In this document: positions 40,324 through 49,169 of the stretch, in pieces
Numbering within the stretch: the stretch's first letter is position 1
Layout of the letters: every line of letters starts with the position of its first letter
From: Halioglobus maricola
GTDB lineage: Bacteria; Pseudomonadota; Gammaproteobacteria; Pseudomonadales; Halieaceae
Direction of reading: 5' to 3'
Assembly: GCF_009388985.1 (NCBI RefSeq)
Contig: NZ_CP036422.1
Location: 2,556,501 to 2,620,500, forward strand
Length of the DNA: 64,000 nucleotides
The notes under the pieces: model-generated
What the model saw: only the letters and a program-made list of their open reading frames with translations
What the model was told of the DNA's origin: nothing
The model's database searches: none
Position numbers and translations under genes: made by a program

Positions 40324-41622
40324 TCATAGGGTGAAGCGAATGCGCAACCCCGTAACCCATACCGCGTCCTCTTGATTATTAAGCGCTGGATCCTTAAGCA
40401 ATTGAACGTTGGGAGTGAGCGCGAGGTTCTCAGCCAATTGCAGGCGGTAAAACAGCTCACCCGTGGTCTGGGCTTCGAGATCGTCCTGAGGCGGATCACC
40501 CCAATCGACGGCCAGGCCCAGCAGGTCTGCATTGCGTCTGAACTTACGCATAAAACCGAGCGTGTACGATTCCTGATAGACAGCGGAGTCACCATCCGCC
40601 CAGCCGGCGCGACCAAAGAGCATCCAGCGCTCGTCCTTACTGGTCCAGTTTCCGCCGATGGTGACACCTTCAGCAGAAACAAGGCCAAGATCCTCTCGCT
40701 CATCCACGTGCCAGGCCGCCAGATGAATGTTGGTGGTGTACCGCTGTGAGCGGGAAGGCGACCAGCCCACCTCACCCCAGTAATAAAACTCCGAGCCGCC
40801 TTCAAAGAATTCGTAGTTCGTCAGCGTGCCGTTGGCGTCATTGATTGAGCCTTTGACATACCAATTCTCATCGCCCAACCAGGAACCACCGCCAATACCC
40901 CAGGAAGCATCCGGGAAAGCCATGGCTTTATTGAGTAAAGAGGCCAGATTGGCAAACGTCGTCCAGGGGTTGGCATACCCCAGCACGGAGACATAGTCAG
41001 AGGGGTCAAAGCGGCCCGCGATTAGACCACCGCTACCATCGCCCAAGTCCTGCTGCCAATTGAAATTGATCACTTGCCAGCCGATATCATTGAACAACGT
41101 GGCTGTCTGGCCGATATATCCTGCCTCAGCACCAAGGTTAACCGCCGTGATATCAGAACCAACTTTATGGCGGTTATCTACCATTAAAACCAGGCGGCCC
41201 GCGCTCTTATCCTGACGGTGGAAAGGCTGCCACTCACCGTATACACGGAAGATACCGGAGGCAGCCCAGTCATCGCCGGTCAATGAATCGCTGAGTTGCT
41301 GGTACCAGGCCGTATAATCGATACCGAAGCGAAAGCCGTGCTCCTCATTGACCTGCGTCTTGAAGTCGTACCAGCCCTCCATGGAGTCATCAATCTGGGG
41401 AAAACGTAACAGGGGCTCGGTGCGAATATCTTCCTCCACCAGCAAGCGAGACGAGGTATTGGGCGATCCAAAACTCGCGCCTCGGTCCTCATAACCTGCC
41501 TTGACGCGCAATTCCCCCTCAGCCACCGCAATCTTCGCATCTTGCTCTTGCGCTGCTACAGCCATTGCAGCCACAAGCAACACCGAGCAAGCAGTAGTTC
41601 GGCGGGCAACCACCACAATCAT
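40324..41622 (-). CDS. OprB-like porin
   Basis: I placed the start at ATG 41622 (432 aa) because GGGGG lies 6 bases upstream; ATG 41628 and TTG 41643 are in frame. The signal peptide ends AMAVA-AQ. The mature protein is a beta-barrel with features of carbohydrate-selective OprB porins: DYTAWYQQLSD, GRLVLMVDNRHKVGSD, NFNWQQDLGDGSGGLIAGR, WGIGGGSW, and the terminal GLRIRFTL. Porins of this family let sugars or small solutes cross the outer membrane. It lies 176 bp upstream of the TonB receptor on the same strand and may share its induction, but the receptor also has its own operator. The substrate is not known. Confidence 0.8.
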   Translation of the reverse strand: MIVVVARRTTACSVLLVAAMAVAAQEQDAKIAVAEGELRVKAGYEDRGASFGSPNTSSRLLVEEDIRTEPLLRFPQIDDSMEGWYDFKTQVNEEHGFRFGIDYTAWYQQLSDSLTGDDWAASGIFRVYGEWQPFHRQDKSAGRLVLMVDNRHKVGSDITAVNLGAEAGYIGQTATLFNDIGWQVINFNWQQDLGDGSGGLIAGRFDPSDYVSVLGYANPWTTFANLASLLNKAMAFPDASWGIGGGSWLGDENWYVKGSINDANGTLTNYEFFEGGSEFYYWGEVGWSPSRSQRYTTNIHLAAWHVDEREDLGLVSAEGVTIGGNWTSKDERWMLFGRAGWADGDSAVYQESYTLGFMRKFRRNADLLGLAVDWGDPPQDDLEAQTTGELFYRLQLAENLALTPNVQLLKDPALNNQEDAVWVTGLRIRFTL

Positions 41623-41821
41623 TTTCATCCCCCACAACGACAACTGAGCAACAACATATCCCTATAGATCACACCATCTTTTATGCCTATCCGCAACGGC
41701 TTGGCTGGCCTGATGTTTGTCCAGCAGCTGCCACAGCCCGCCGTTTACCAAGGTATTACTTCCCCTCAAACGCACTTCACGAGACAATAAGCGATCACTC
41801 TAATTTCGGCTGTACCGATCG

Positions 41822-43525
41822 ATGAAACACCTGGCCACTCTGCTCAGCTCACTGGCACTTGCTATTTCGCTCCCTGTCCTGGCGGATGATAAGCTCGTCT
41901 CGACCTCTACAGAAACTGCGAAAGAGCAGTTCACATCGCTCTTGACGGAGAATCCGAACTCCATTCTTCTTCGCAACGTACAGCTAATCGACCCGAAGAA
42001 TTCCGGAAACAAGCTACAGGTCAGCATCCTGATCAAGGGTGACACGCTGGACTTGATCTCTGAAGACCTGATTCCCCTCGAAGAAGCCGATGTGACCTAT
42101 GATGCGCGCAATGGCGTGGTGCTTGGAAAACTGACGCTAGGTGAACCCGCCAGTTTTATGGTGATGAACGGTGATCCGCAACAGAATATAGATATCTTAC
42201 TCGACACGAAGCGCCACAACCTCTTCGCTATTCGACGTGGCGAGGTACTACGCAACAGGCTGGAGATCGTGACTGGCCAGACACCGGAAGGAGAGAAACG
42301 CAGTTCGGGTGGCTGGCTAGCCTACGCCCCTCCTCCGCTGGCTGTACCACTGGATTATCAAGACCCGAGCAAGTTCAACCGCTTTGATACCAAGGCGGTA
42401 TCTGGCATCTTCGCCGGCGCGGTGGTACTCGATCGTATGAAGTGGCTGGACCAGGACGCTGACAGCGCACTTCAGGTTGGCGACCTGGAGGCGTTCGACG
42501 GCGGAGAAATTCGAGGCCTACGCGCTGGCGGAGTAGGTACAATAAATTTTCAGCGGCCATGGGTGTGGACGGTATTTGGCGCCACTCATGCATTCGACAA
42601 GGGCTTTGATTCGCGCGAGAGCGACGAATTCACATTCTTTGATGTACGGTTGGACATCCCTGTATGGGAAAAAACCAGCTTCTCCATAGGGAAACAGAAA
42701 GAGCCAATTTCCATGGAGCGCATGATGTCTATGGTCTATCTGCCACAGCAGGAACGCTCCGCAATAGCAGACGCCATTCTGCCCTCTCGCAATGTGGGTC
42801 TGGTAATGGCCGGCTCCGCCTTCAACGACCGTATAGTGTTGGCTGGCGGCGCCTTCAATGACTGGATCGACAAAGATCAGCCAAGTTCTTTTGACGACAA
42901 TACGACCAACTATGTCGGCCGCGCCACCTGGGTACCTTTCGAGGATGAGAGTAAAAGTACGCTGCTTCACCTGGGGCTGGGGTACCGTTACTCGGACGCA
43001 AAAGAGGGTGCCAGGGTTACCAGCGAACCTGAATTCAACCAGGCACCGGACTTTATCAATAGTGACATTTTCGAGGCAGAGCGTATCGACACCTATCAGG
43101 CAGAGGCCTCCTTGCGATCCGGCCGGTTTTGGCTGCATGGCGAATGGCTAAGCGCTGATACGGAATCCCTCGAAATGGGGGACCCCTCAATTGACGGCTA
43201 CCATGTCACGGCCTCCTGGTCCCTGACCGGCGAGATGCGCGAGTACAACAAGCCGGTAGGTATTTTCAAGAGGTTGCCCATTGCGCGCACCGTGCACCAG
43301 AACGGCTGGGGCGCCTGGGAAGTTTCCGCTCGCTACAGCACGCTGGACGCCAACGACAGTTTGCTTGAAGCAGGTGATATGGACATCTGGTCCGCGGGGC
43401 TCAACTGGTGGCTGACGCCCTATTTCAACGTCAATCTTAACTATCGCTACATCACGCTGGACAAAGATGGCATTGAGGGCAGCAGTCAGGGCATCAACTC
43501 CCGGATTGTATTGGTGCTGGAATAG
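41822..43525 (+). CDS. OprO/OprP-type porin with N-terminal amidohydrolase-like beta-sandwich
   Basis: This 567-residue exported protein has a signal peptide (residues 1-21, LPVLA-DD). Residues about 45-135 look like the composite beta-sandwich formed by the ends of amidohydrolases: SILLRNVQLIDPKN, VSILIKGDTLDLIS, then GKLTLGEPASFMVMNGDP and IDILLDTKRHNLFAIRRGE. The catalytic TIM barrel that should sit between them is absent. Residues about 165-567 form a phosphate-selective-porin-like barrel (TINFQRPWVWTVFGATHAFD, FSIGKQKEPISMERMMS, NVNLNYRYITL). The N-terminal module may be periplasmic and bind ligand or partner proteins. The thioredoxin-like gene follows 74 bp later. The fusion is clear in frame, with no sign of frameshift. 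Confidence 0.8.
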   Translation: MKHLATLLSSLALAISLPVLADDKLVSTSTETAKEQFTSLLTENPNSILLRNVQLIDPKNSGNKLQVSILIKGDTLDLISEDLIPLEEADVTYDARNGVVLGKLTLGEPASFMVMNGDPQQNIDILLDTKRHNLFAIRRGEVLRNRLEIVTGQTPEGEKRSSGGWLAYAPPPLAVPLDYQDPSKFNRFDTKAVSGIFAGAVVLDRMKWLDQDADSALQVGDLEAFDGGEIRGLRAGGVGTINFQRPWVWTVFGATHAFDKGFDSRESDEFTFFDVRLDIPVWEKTSFSIGKQKEPISMERMMSMVYLPQQERSAIADAILPSRNVGLVMAGSAFNDRIVLAGGAFNDWIDKDQPSSFDDNTTNYVGRATWVPFEDESKSTLLHLGLGYRYSDAKEGARVTSEPEFNQAPDFINSDIFEAERIDTYQAEASLRSGRFWLHGEWLSADTESLEMGDPSIDGYHVTASWSLTGEMREYNKPVGIFKRLPIARTVHQNGWGAWEVSARYSTLDANDSLLEAGDMDIWSAGLNWWLTPYFNVNLNYRYITLDKDGIEGSSQGINSRIVLVLE

Positions 43526-43599
43526 ATTGAAATAGAGAAAAAGCCTCTAATGCCAACCACCATCGCCCGCCTTCCTCGCTACCAACAAGGGAACACACT

Positions 43600-44385
43600 G
43601 TGATCACAACACGCCTGATTTTAGCCTCTGTCTTGAGTATATTTTTCAGCGCCCTCGCGGTCGCATCCACAGCATCCGAGCCCTACCCCACGCATCAAAC
43701 CTCCTATGAAGCGATCGAGGCAGACATCGCGCAAGCGCGCGAAACTGCCATCAAGGATGAAACCCTGCTGTTATTGGCCCTTGGAGGGAACTGGTGCCAC
43801 GACAGCGTTGGCTTTGTGGAGAAGACACAGGACACAAAGGTGGCAGCGCTGTTCGACGACCGATATACGGTGCAGCTGGTAAACGTGGGCTACCTCGAAT
43901 TTATACGCGAGATTGTGCAGCACTATAACGTGCCGGTGATCTACGGCACGCCCACGGTTTTGGTCATAGAGCCCAATAGCAACAGCGTACTGAACCGAGA
44001 TACCCTGTCTTATTGGCGCAGTGCCGACGCTCGCAGCATCGATGACACACTCGAGTATTTTGGGGCGTTTGCTCCTGGTCAAATGCCCGAGACGGAGCAA
44101 GTTGGGGTTGCACTGTCTGCTGCCTACAAGCGAATAGACGCTTTTGAGCAGGAACAGGCTGAGCGCCTCTATGAGGCCTATTCAGATCTGGGTCGCCAGA
44201 TGGCCGCCACTGGCGACAACAAACCTTCAGATGACTTTATTGAAAAATGGACGAATGTCGGAGCGATGCGTAGCAGCATAACCACCGATCTAGCGAACTT
44301 GCGCGCATCTGCCCGAGAACAGGATGAACAAGGTGTAGCACCGATTGAGCTGAGCTTTCCGAGCTACACCCTGTATACCGATTGA
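43600..44385 (+). CDS. Secreted thioredoxin-fold protein with CXXS motif
   Basis: This 261-residue protein starts at GTG 43600 behind AAGGGA. The signal peptide ends AVAST-AS. The thioredoxin-like core has GGNWCHDS (Cys66 to Ser69), so the resolving Cys of CXXC is Ser. The cis-Pro loop is intact in VIYGTPTVLVIEP. A CXXS site favours monothiol exchange, isomerisation or binding over net disulfide reduction. Residues about 160-261 are helical and unassigned. It follows the porin fusion by 74 bp and is probably co-transcribed, so it may assist folding of that porin or of other secreted proteins. An inverted repeat immediately follows its stop codon. Confidence 0.8.
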   Translation: MITTRLILASVLSIFFSALAVASTASEPYPTHQTSYEAIEADIAQARETAIKDETLLLLALGGNWCHDSVGFVEKTQDTKVAALFDDRYTVQLVNVGYLEFIREIVQHYNVPVIYGTPTVLVIEPNSNSVLNRDTLSYWRSADARSIDDTLEYFGAFAPGQMPETEQVGVALSAAYKRIDAFEQEQAERLYEAYSDLGRQMAATGDNKPSDDFIEKWTNVGAMRSSITTDLANLRASAREQDEQGVAPIELSFPSYTLYTD

Positions 44386-44432
44386 GACAGTCCCTTCCCT
44401 CCTTCGGGCGACTAAATAAGTTGGGGACTGTC
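44386..44432. terminator. Inverted repeat after the thioredoxin-like gene
   Basis: GACAGTCCC (44386-44394) and GGGACTGTC (44424-44432) pair perfectly over 9 bp around a 29-base loop. The element lies between two convergent genes. There is no T-run, so terminator function is likely but not certain. Confidence 0.45.
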
Positions 44433-44440
44433 CACGGTGA

Positions 44441-45472
44441 TTAGATCTCGCGGCAGAAACGGGCGATACTCGCGGCGCATTCACGGCTCACATCAGGACA
44501 GCAGATTGCGAACACCTCCGTGCCGTGGATGGTACCCATGGTCTGCAGGCAGCGGGCGGAAACTCCAGCCCGCAACAGCAGACGATAGAACTCTATACCC
44601 TCATCGCGCAGCGGGTCGCATTCATTCACGCTAATCACCGTCGGCGGCAGGCCCTTCACGTCATCTTCCGTAGCAAAGCCCGGCCAAGCCAGTGGATTGC
44701 CCTTCTCGAACTCCTCTATTCCATAAGCCATTGCGCCGTAGTTACTGTGCAGATCAAGCAACAGACCATTGTTCTCGGTCGAAGAAGGGTAACGCTCCTG
44801 TGGCCAGGCGCCTGCGATGTAGGGGCAAAGCGCATAAAGACCGCGAACAAGATCGATATCGCCATCCTGTTTCAGTCGCAGGCCCGTAGCGAGAGTCAGG
44901 TTACCTCCACCGCTCTCGCCAGAAACGATGATGTGATTCTTATCGATACCCAAGTCGTCCGCCTGGCTTGCCAGCCAACGTACGCCAGACACACAGTCAT
45001 TCAACCCCGCCGGGAAAGGCGCGACCTCCGGTGCAGAGGACGGGTTAACGCAGTTGCGGAAATCTACCATCGCCACCGCCACGCCCTGCGCGGCGATAAT
45101 TTTGCCCCAGGCCCGATAAATACCGTAGTAGCAGGACATCGACTGCATGCCGCCACCGTGTATGTAATACACACATGGCAGTGGGGCTTCCGATTCGGGG
45201 CGGATAAACTGGATCTTCACCCTATTGCCATCGGGTTGGGAAACAAAGTCGAGATCGCTAATGGTTAAACCCGACGAGGGCGCGACATCCTCGTTATCCG
45301 CCAGCTCTAACATAGCTCTCATTTCCTCTATGCGCGCGACGCTTTCCGGACGATTTGCATCCTCGAGCAGCTGCTCGCGGGAGACCACATCCTTACTCTT
45401 GGGCAGAGGCATACTGCCCATCAGGGCTTTTATTCGGGGGTCGATCCGGGGGTCGTCTTCTAAATTACTCAT
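44441..45472 (-). CDS. Alpha/beta hydrolase fold-3 (hormone-sensitive-lipase-type) esterase
   Basis: This 343-residue cytoplasmic esterase has the HSL-family oxyanion motif YIHGGGMQS and the nucleophile elbow VSGESGGGNL (Ser in GESGG). The acid is in VNECDPLRDEG and the catalytic His in TIHGTEVF. The family hydrolyses short- to medium-chain esters of many alcohols, including sterol and carboxylic esters. The N-terminal cap region (residues 1-80) is present, so it is full length. It stands alone, convergent with the thioredoxin-like gene. A second HSL-type esterase lies at 56675-57670, which fits the ester-degrading theme of this region. Confidence 0.9.
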   Translation of the reverse strand: MSNLEDDPRIDPRIKALMGSMPLPKSKDVVSREQLLEDANRPESVARIEEMRAMLELADNEDVAPSSGLTISDLDFVSQPDGNRVKIQFIRPESEAPLPCVYYIHGGGMQSMSCYYGIYRAWGKIIAAQGVAVAMVDFRNCVNPSSAPEVAPFPAGLNDCVSGVRWLASQADDLGIDKNHIIVSGESGGGNLTLATGLRLKQDGDIDLVRGLYALCPYIAGAWPQERYPSSTENNGLLLDLHSNYGAMAYGIEEFEKGNPLAWPGFATEDDVKGLPPTVISVNECDPLRDEGIEFYRLLLRAGVSARCLQTMGTIHGTEVFAICCPDVSRECAASIARFCREI

Positions 45473-45652
45473 CGACTGGGGAACTCATTAGCTTTAGCGA
45501 GAGAATAGAATATCGAAAGCCGTGTGATAGCTCTAACACTATTTCCGCCATGAGGGACGGCCAGGCCGAGCAATTGGTATTGCCAAGCAGGCCATTATGG
45601 GCGTAGATTTTCTCTCGGATCACGACACTCGCCAAACAGGCAATTTCAAATC

Positions 45653-46120
45653 ATGGCTCTACTTCAAACCAATCTGGCAGCGAAGGCTCTAAATCAAACC
45701 AAAGTGGTCACGCTGCTAAAACGTGTGGTGCCTCCTCTGGACAGATTTCTGCTGAAGATATCTCGCGGCTGGATAAACACGGCGATGCAATCGGTAATGT
45801 TGTTGGAAACGACTGGCGCGAAATCAGGGCAAACCCGACAACTCGCGACGCTGTGCATGCCTTTTAATGGTGACCTGATTCTGGTCGGGTCCAACTGGGG
45901 TCAGGAGCGACACCCTGCATGGGTGCACAACTTGCGAGCCAACCCAACGGCCAGAGTGCGTTTTCGAGGCTATGTAGGCACAGTAACCGCCACAGAGCTG
46001 GAACCGGAACAGCGTGATCGTGTTTGGCCTCAGCTGGTGAAATTCAACCCCCAGTATGCCCAATACCAGGCGAACACCTCTCGGACGTTACCCGTGTTCA
46101 CGCTTTCTCCAAATCCCTAG
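45653..46120 (+). CDS. Deazaflavin (F420)-dependent nitroreductase family protein
   Basis: This 155-residue protein has the split-barrel flavin/deazaflavin fold of the Ddn/FDOR family: LLETTGAKSGQTRQLATL, DLILVGSNWGQERHPAWVHNLRANP and VRFRGYVGTV. The helical end contains FNPQYAQYQANTSR. Mycobacterial relatives use coenzyme F420 to reduce quinones or nitro compounds. In proteobacteria the cofactor is uncertain, since many lack F420. No F420 biosynthesis gene lies in the window. No clear ribosome site precedes ATG 45653. It stands alone. Confidence 0.85.
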   Translation: MALLQTNLAAKALNQTKVVTLLKRVVPPLDRFLLKISRGWINTAMQSVMLLETTGAKSGQTRQLATLCMPFNGDLILVGSNWGQERHPAWVHNLRANPTARVRFRGYVGTVTATELEPEQRDRVWPQLVKFNPQYAQYQANTSRTLPVFTLSPNP

Positions 46121-46182
46121 AAGGAATACCGGAGGCAGACCAAGGCTAAACAATCGTTGCCTGCCCCCTTTTAACCTGAGAC

Positions 46183-46446
46183 TCAGTTGACGCTGGTGTA
46201 TCCCTGGCGGATACGGACTGTGATCTGTGGCTCCAGATCCATCGCCATCTGCTGTTCCAGCATGTTATCCAGATTCGGCGTGAGATCTTTCTCCAATGCC
46301 TTTATCTGGACAGCGCTGGCCTCTGTCTCAACAGGTGCGAGCGTATTCTTTGCTTCAGCCGCAGCGACCGCTTCAGTCGAAGAATCTGCCAGCACAAGCT
46401 GGCTGGAGAGTGTGAGTACCGCAATAACAGATAACTTTATTTTCAT
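46183..46446 (-). CDS. Small secreted protein of unknown function
   Basis: This 87-residue protein has a clear signal peptide (residues 1-20, ending LVLA-DS). The mature part is acidic and helical, with an Ala/Glu-rich stretch and the ending ITVRIRQGYTSVN. I do not recognise a family. The signal peptide and normal composition support a real gene. It lies between the F420-type gene and the P450 gene with no coupling to either. Confidence 0.65.
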   Translation of the reverse strand: MKIKLSVIAVLTLSSQLVLADSSTEAVAAAEAKNTLAPVETEASAVQIKALEKDLTPNLDNMLEQQMAMDLEPQITVRIRQGYTSVN

Positions 46447-46633
46447 GATTTTGTCCCTGCCTGTTCGTACTATCGCTTATGGGTGACCGTATTAATTCGG
46501 GTCGTGCGTACAATATTGGTCACCCGTTGCAATAGCGCAATGTCCGCTTCTCATTTCTGAGAACCGCCTCACATTCAGGAAATCTGGCGTTTTATCGTGT
46601 TTTTTGTTGACCAGAGCAAACCAGACCGGCTCG

Positions 46634-47872
46634 CTATCGGGAAAATGTCAAAGGCAAGCGCCGCAGGCGGCGGACGAATATACTGGGCACATACTCTGGC
46701 CTGGTATTGGGCGTAACGAAAAATGTGCTGCTCGCGCTGAGCAATTCCTCAATGATCACGATCGCCTCCATCCTCGCGAGCCTGGCACCAACGCAAAAAT
46801 GAATCCCTCGGCCAAAGCCCAGATGGTCCCGCGGCTTCGCTCTATCAAGCTGTAGCTCGTTCGGCTCAGAAAACGCGCCAGGGTCCCTATTCGCAGCCGA
46901 CCAAAGCAAAAATACGCGTGCGCTTTCAGTCAGCTCAATGCCATTGAGCCGCGTGGGGTGCAAAACTGCCCGATAGTGTCCCTTGAATGGAGATTCGAGG
47001 CGCACAATTTCTTCAACAAAGTTGGGTATCAGATCCGGTGACTTTCGCAACTTTTGCTGCAGAAGCGCATCTTCTGCCAGTACTCGTACGGCGCTACCGG
47101 TGAGACTGGAAGTCGATTCTCCGGCTGCCCCCACTAATACGACCAGGATGGAGACCGCTTCGCGCTCACTGATCAGGCCGGATCGAACGCCGTTAACCAA
47201 CTCTTCTGTGAGGTCATTAGGCGCGGAAACCGGCTCTGGTCGCTCAGCAAGCGCACCCTGCATATGTTTCTGTAAATACGTATTCATAGCCTCGGTCGAG
47301 ACCGAAAGCGCCAATAACTGATCCAGGGTTGTGGTGCCGGCAAGTATCGCCCCACCACTAAAGGCCCAGTCGAGAAGCTGAGGCAGGTCTACCAACGGTA
47401 ATCCAATCAAACGAGCCATCGCCAGTACCGGAATGGGGTCGGCGACTTCTTCAATCCAGTCACCCGCCCCACGTTCTACCAGCGCCCCCACCCTCCGTGC
47501 AGACCATTGGCGTATCTCTTCCTCCATAGCGTCGATCTTGCGAGCATTTAGCTGCGGCATAACCAGCTTGCGATGAACACTGTGAACGGGCTCGTCGGCG
47601 TTGGCGATAGCATCGACAACCCCGCCAAATGCCGTGAAGTCGAACAATTCTGCCGTGCCATCAGCCCCAGTTACGAGAATACCGGTAAGATTTGCCGAGT
47701 AGTCTTTTTGATTGCGTAGAACCTCTTCAATCAACTGCCAGGATGACACCAGATAGATGTCGGTTCCGGGGACTCTGTACAGTGGCGCCTGCTGCAATAA
47801 AGCCTGATAAAAAGGATATGGATTCTCAATCACGTGCGTATCGAGAATATTGAATTCGGAAAGTGTAGGCAT
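46634..47872 (-). CDS. Cytochrome P450
   Basis: I chose ATG 47872 (412 aa), matching the usual bacterial P450 length; ATG 47884 and an upstream TTG-like extension are in frame. It is a soluble monooxygenase. The heme loop is FGRGIHFCVGARL with the axial Cys360, the ExxR pair is in EEIVRLESPF, and the I-helix is VGAAGESTSSL. AGEST replaces the usual AGxDT or AGxET, so the Thr is retained but the acid is shifted. Class I bacterial P450s need a ferredoxin and a reductase. The nearest candidate is the ferredoxin-reductase fusion at 53609. Substrates of such CYPs include terpenoids, steroids and fatty acids; none can be assigned. Confidence 0.93.
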   Translation of the reverse strand: MPTLSEFNILDTHVIENPYPFYQALLQQAPLYRVPGTDIYLVSSWQLIEEVLRNQKDYSANLTGILVTGADGTAELFDFTAFGGVVDAIANADEPVHSVHRKLVMPQLNARKIDAMEEEIRQWSARRVGALVERGAGDWIEEVADPIPVLAMARLIGLPLVDLPQLLDWAFSGGAILAGTTTLDQLLALSVSTEAMNTYLQKHMQGALAERPEPVSAPNDLTEELVNGVRSGLISEREAVSILVVLVGAAGESTSSLTGSAVRVLAEDALLQQKLRKSPDLIPNFVEEIVRLESPFKGHYRAVLHPTRLNGIELTESARVFLLWSAANRDPGAFSEPNELQLDRAKPRDHLGFGRGIHFCVGARLARMEAIVIIEELLSASSTFFVTPNTRPEYVPSIFVRRLRRLPLTFSR

Positions 47873-47958
47873 CAGCGCACCCATCTGGATATTTGTAGGA
47901 CGTATCCGCAATCAGTCATACTACTCGAAATACTCATGCAACTTCAGGACAAATAATA

Positions 47959-49125
47959 ATGCGAAACTGCAGAGCTTCGGCCCGATCAGTCTACATATTG
48001 TCTACATTGCTTCTTGTTGCAGCATGTTCCGATAGTAGTACGCGTAGTAGAGATGAAGCCGAAGTGCCATTGATAGAGCCCACCCAAACGGCAAACAGCG
48101 TTGGCCCCTTCGTTGTCGGCCACAAGCGCGTTGATCTGTTTGATCCCGCTCGAGAAAATCGAAGCCTCCCCTACGATATCTGGTATCCCAGTGATGAGCC
48201 CCAGACAGAGGATTTACCTCGCACCCGCTACCCTCTCGCCGGACCTATTGCCCTAACGTCGGAATTTGCGTTTGATGACCTGCCTGTATCCGATTCAGGG
48301 AAATTGCCTTTCCTGGTGTTTTCCCACGGCTCCGGCGGCACCAACACGCAGTCCATACGCATGATGGAGGCACTGGCCAGCCACGGCTTTGTGATTGTCT
48401 CCCCCGAGCATACCGGCAACACCAATGCTGATTCCAGTGACACGCTTGCCGAAGCGGGTGCAAAGCGCGTGCCGGATGTCAGCTTTATCATCGACACGTT
48501 TATGGGGCGGAACTCGATTCAAGGCGACGAATTTTTCGAACGGCTAGACCCCGACAAAATTGGCGTCGCGGGCCATTCCTATGGCGGCGGCACAGCACTT
48601 GGAATGGTCGGTGGGTTCTTTGGCGCTCAGCCCGATGACAGGGTGAAAGCCGTAATGCCAATTTCAGCCCCGGTTTTCGACCTGTTTACAGAGCGGGCCT
48701 TACTCGATATTGAAGAGCCCGTGTTATTCCTGGGCGGCACAGAAGATACCGCTGTCTCCATAACCAATCAGGACTATGCCTTCGATACACTTACGAACTC
48801 CAGCGCAACATACCAGATCGATATTCGCGGCGCCGGCCACAACGCCTTTGCGGCCATTTGTGACATTGGCAACACACTGATTGAAAATGGCCTGGGCAAG
48901 GAAAGCTGGCCGAGCATCGGCGCATCGGCACTATTGGAGCCCTACGAAGACGCCTGCGGAGAAGCAGCATTTCCGATAGAAGTTGCGCAGCGTATCCAGA
49001 ACACCTTTGCCGTCGCTTTCTTCAGGCGCCATTTATTGGAGCAGCAGGAATATGACTTCTACCTCCGAACCGAGTGGGCAGAAGAAAACGAGCCAGACGT
49101 GAACTTCAGGTCGCGTACTAAATAA
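47959..49125 (+). CDS. Lipoprotein alpha/beta hydrolase (PAF-acetylhydrolase/dienelactone-hydrolase-like)
   Basis: This 388-residue protein has a lipoprotein signal with LVAAC (Cys23). The alpha/beta hydrolase core shows FSHGSGGTNTQS (oxyanion), the nucleophile elbow GVAGHSYGGGTAL, an acid region near FLGGTEDTAVS and catalytic His in GAGHNAF. The layout matches PAF-AH-like and dienelactone-hydrolase-like esterases. Membrane anchoring suggests action on esters in the periplasm or at the surface. It diverges from the P450 gene with an 86-bp gap, so the two may be co-regulated. A hairpin at 49128-49161 ends the transcript. Confidence 0.87.
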   Translation: MRNCRASARSVYILSTLLLVAACSDSSTRSRDEAEVPLIEPTQTANSVGPFVVGHKRVDLFDPARENRSLPYDIWYPSDEPQTEDLPRTRYPLAGPIALTSEFAFDDLPVSDSGKLPFLVFSHGSGGTNTQSIRMMEALASHGFVIVSPEHTGNTNADSSDTLAEAGAKRVPDVSFIIDTFMGRNSIQGDEFFERLDPDKIGVAGHSYGGGTALGMVGGFFGAQPDDRVKAVMPISAPVFDLFTERALLDIEEPVLFLGGTEDTAVSITNQDYAFDTLTNSSATYQIDIRGAGHNAFAAICDIGNTLIENGLGKESWPSIGASALLEPYEDACGEAAFPIEVAQRIQNTFAVAFFRRHLLEQQEYDFYLRTEWAEENEPDVNFRSRTK

Positions 49126-49127
49126 TC

Positions 49128-49161
49128 GAGACAGACTCCAATTAAAGACGCTGCCTGTCTC
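49128..49161. terminator. Hairpin terminator after the lipoprotein hydrolase
   Basis: GAGACAG (49128-49134) pairs with CTGTCTC (49155-49161) around a 20-base loop, just after the stop codon. CCTATTTCTTAT follows, giving a modest T-rich tail. It lies between convergent genes. Confidence 0.5.
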
Positions 49162-49169
49162 CCTATTTC

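Noticed and set aside
42518..43138. Minus-strand 206-codon frame opposite the porin fusion
   Set aside because: It is antisense to the porin barrel and has no signal or family evidence.
44525..45268. Plus-strand 247-codon frame opposite the HSL esterase
   Set aside because: It overlaps the catalytic motifs of a complete esterase gene on the other strand.
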